Assembly: GCF_030929605.1 (NCBI RefSeq)
Contig: NZ_JAVFVS010000004.1
Coordinates: forward strand, 124,001-188,000
DNA: 64,000 nt
Reading direction: 5' to 3'
Source of the DNA: Flavobacterium sp. LHD-80
Lineage (GTDB): Bacteria > Bacteroidota > Bacteroidia > Flavobacteriales > Flavobacteriaceae
Positions 63,438 to 64,000 of the stretch are shown here, one piece after another. Both the position numbers and the translations under genes were made by a program. The notes under the pieces were generated by a model that saw nothing but the letters and a program-made list of their open reading frames with translations, did no database searches and was not told the DNA's origin. Position 1 is the stretch's first letter, and every line of letters starts with the position of its first letter.

Positions 63438-64000
63438 TTAATCTACTTTTTCTCCGTCTTCATCAACTTCCCATTCCCAATCAACATCATTTCTTTTTTT
63501 AAGTTTGATATTTATATCATCGCCTTTTTTAGCTTTTCTATTTTTTTCTAATCTCTTGACAATATCATTGATGAATTTTTTTGCTCCTTTATTTCCAGCG
63601 TTTTTTCCAGCTATTCCAAAACAACCAAAAGAACCAACTAAACGAGATTTTCCATCTTTTACATATTGACCTCCGACATGAATCATTACTCCTCGAGCTA
63701 CATTTTCTTCTCCTTTTTTACGCTCAGGGCTTTTATTTTCAACAGCATCAAGTTTATTTGAACCATCAGGATTACGCAAGGCAATTGCTTCTAAATCCGT
63801 ACCTTCAGGATAACCTAATGCAATTCCAATATAATTCCCATCACCTTCAGCAGGTTCAAAAGCTGTATTATCGACATTATAAGTATCTTCGTCAAGACCA
63901 AAAAATTCTAAAATACCATTTGCTTCATTGACTGGGTCTTTACTATTTAAAACTGGAGCATCTCTCGTAACTTGATATGTTGTAGTTTTACCTGTTACAT
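63438..64000 (-). CDS. Polymorphic-toxin (Rhs-type) C-terminus with L,D-transpeptidase-like motif, partial
   Basis: The frame is open to the right window edge (at least 187 aa), so the 5' part lies outside. The visible C-terminal part has GVMIHVGG, then GSFGCFGI about 20 residues later. This HxG...SxGC spacing resembles the His/Cys active site of L,D-transpeptidase-like enzymes, including T6SS effectors of that kind. The tail is Lys-rich. With the adjacent lipoprotein it fits a toxin-immunity pair. That the missing part is an Rhs core is inferred from the nearby Rhs remnant. Confidence 0.6.
   Translation of the reverse strand, partial: VTGKTTTYQVTRDAPVLNSKDPVNEANGILEFFGLDEDTYNVDNTAFEPAEGDGNYIGIALGYPEGTDLEAIALRNPDGSNKLDAVENKSPERKKGEENVARGVMIHVGGQYVKDGKSRLVGSFGCFGIAGKNAGNKGAKKFINDIVKRLEKNRKAKKGDDINIKLKKRNDVDWEWEVDEDGEKVD

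Noticed and set aside
1..64000. CRISPR arrays, diversity-generating retroelements, retrons or rRNA genes
   Set aside because: I found no regularly spaced repeats, reverse transcriptase, or rRNA-like sequence. The inverted repeats are single hairpins without spacing.

Overview
The window is from a low-GC member of Bacteroidota, almost certainly a Flavobacterium. The evidence is a SusC/SusD pair, a flexirubin-type dialkylresorcinol pigment cluster, a tyrosine ammonia-lyase that closely matches the F. johnsoniae enzyme as I remember it, TAnnTTTG-type promoter boxes, and many short palindromic intergenic repeats.

Region 1 (1-14.7 kb) is a pigment operon on the minus strand, transcribed right to left and running off the left edge. 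It contains tyrosine ammonia-lyase, a WG-repeat protein, FabG, FabF, ACP, an acyltransferase, DarA, DarB, two hotdog dehydratases, an unknown 134-aa protein, a BtrH-like protein, an ABC ATPase and permease, and a thioesterase. A halogenase-like flavoprotein is divergent. Together they would make a tyrosine-derived aryl starter, extend it into a polyene, and esterify it with a dialkylresorcinol.

Region 2 (14.7-25.9 kb) handles galactan and galactose: a Na+/sugar symporter, GalT, GalK, a GH2 beta-galactosidase, a GH53 endo-galactanase, GalM, a divergent GntR regulator, and an FSA-type transaldolase. Region 3 (26-47.9 kb) is an arabinan utilisation locus: a Nudix-fold AraR-like repressor, SusC, SusD, two GH51, three GH43, one GH127, then AraB, AraD, AraA, a mutarotase and an OsmC-like protein. 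Repeats of an AraR-like palindrome (consensus near AATGTAAATTTTACACTTA) lie before the transaldolase, regulator, SusC and AraB genes. Regions 2 and 3 together would dismantle the galactan and arabinan side chains of pectin.

Region 4 (47.9-64 kb) is accessory DNA. It starts at a 22-bp 3' tRNA fragment, a likely attachment site, followed by an integrase, an unknown gene, an excisionase-like HTH protein and a Rep-like protein. Next come an IS1-family transposase and an orphan Rhs C-terminal module with an in-frame stop plus a LemA-like gene. A second, GC-richer segment (about 54.7-62.7 kb) has an unusual gene set: a split primase-like/ATPase pair, two tyrosine recombinases (one lacking catalytic residues), a serine recombinase, and a probable HUH protein overlapping a 48-aa ORF. 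The right edge holds the C-terminus of another Rhs-type protein with an L,D-transpeptidase-like motif and a small lipoprotein that may be its immunity protein. The 54.7-62.7 kb segment, together with a potential multi-stem structure at 62791-62920, is the best candidate for an undescribed system.
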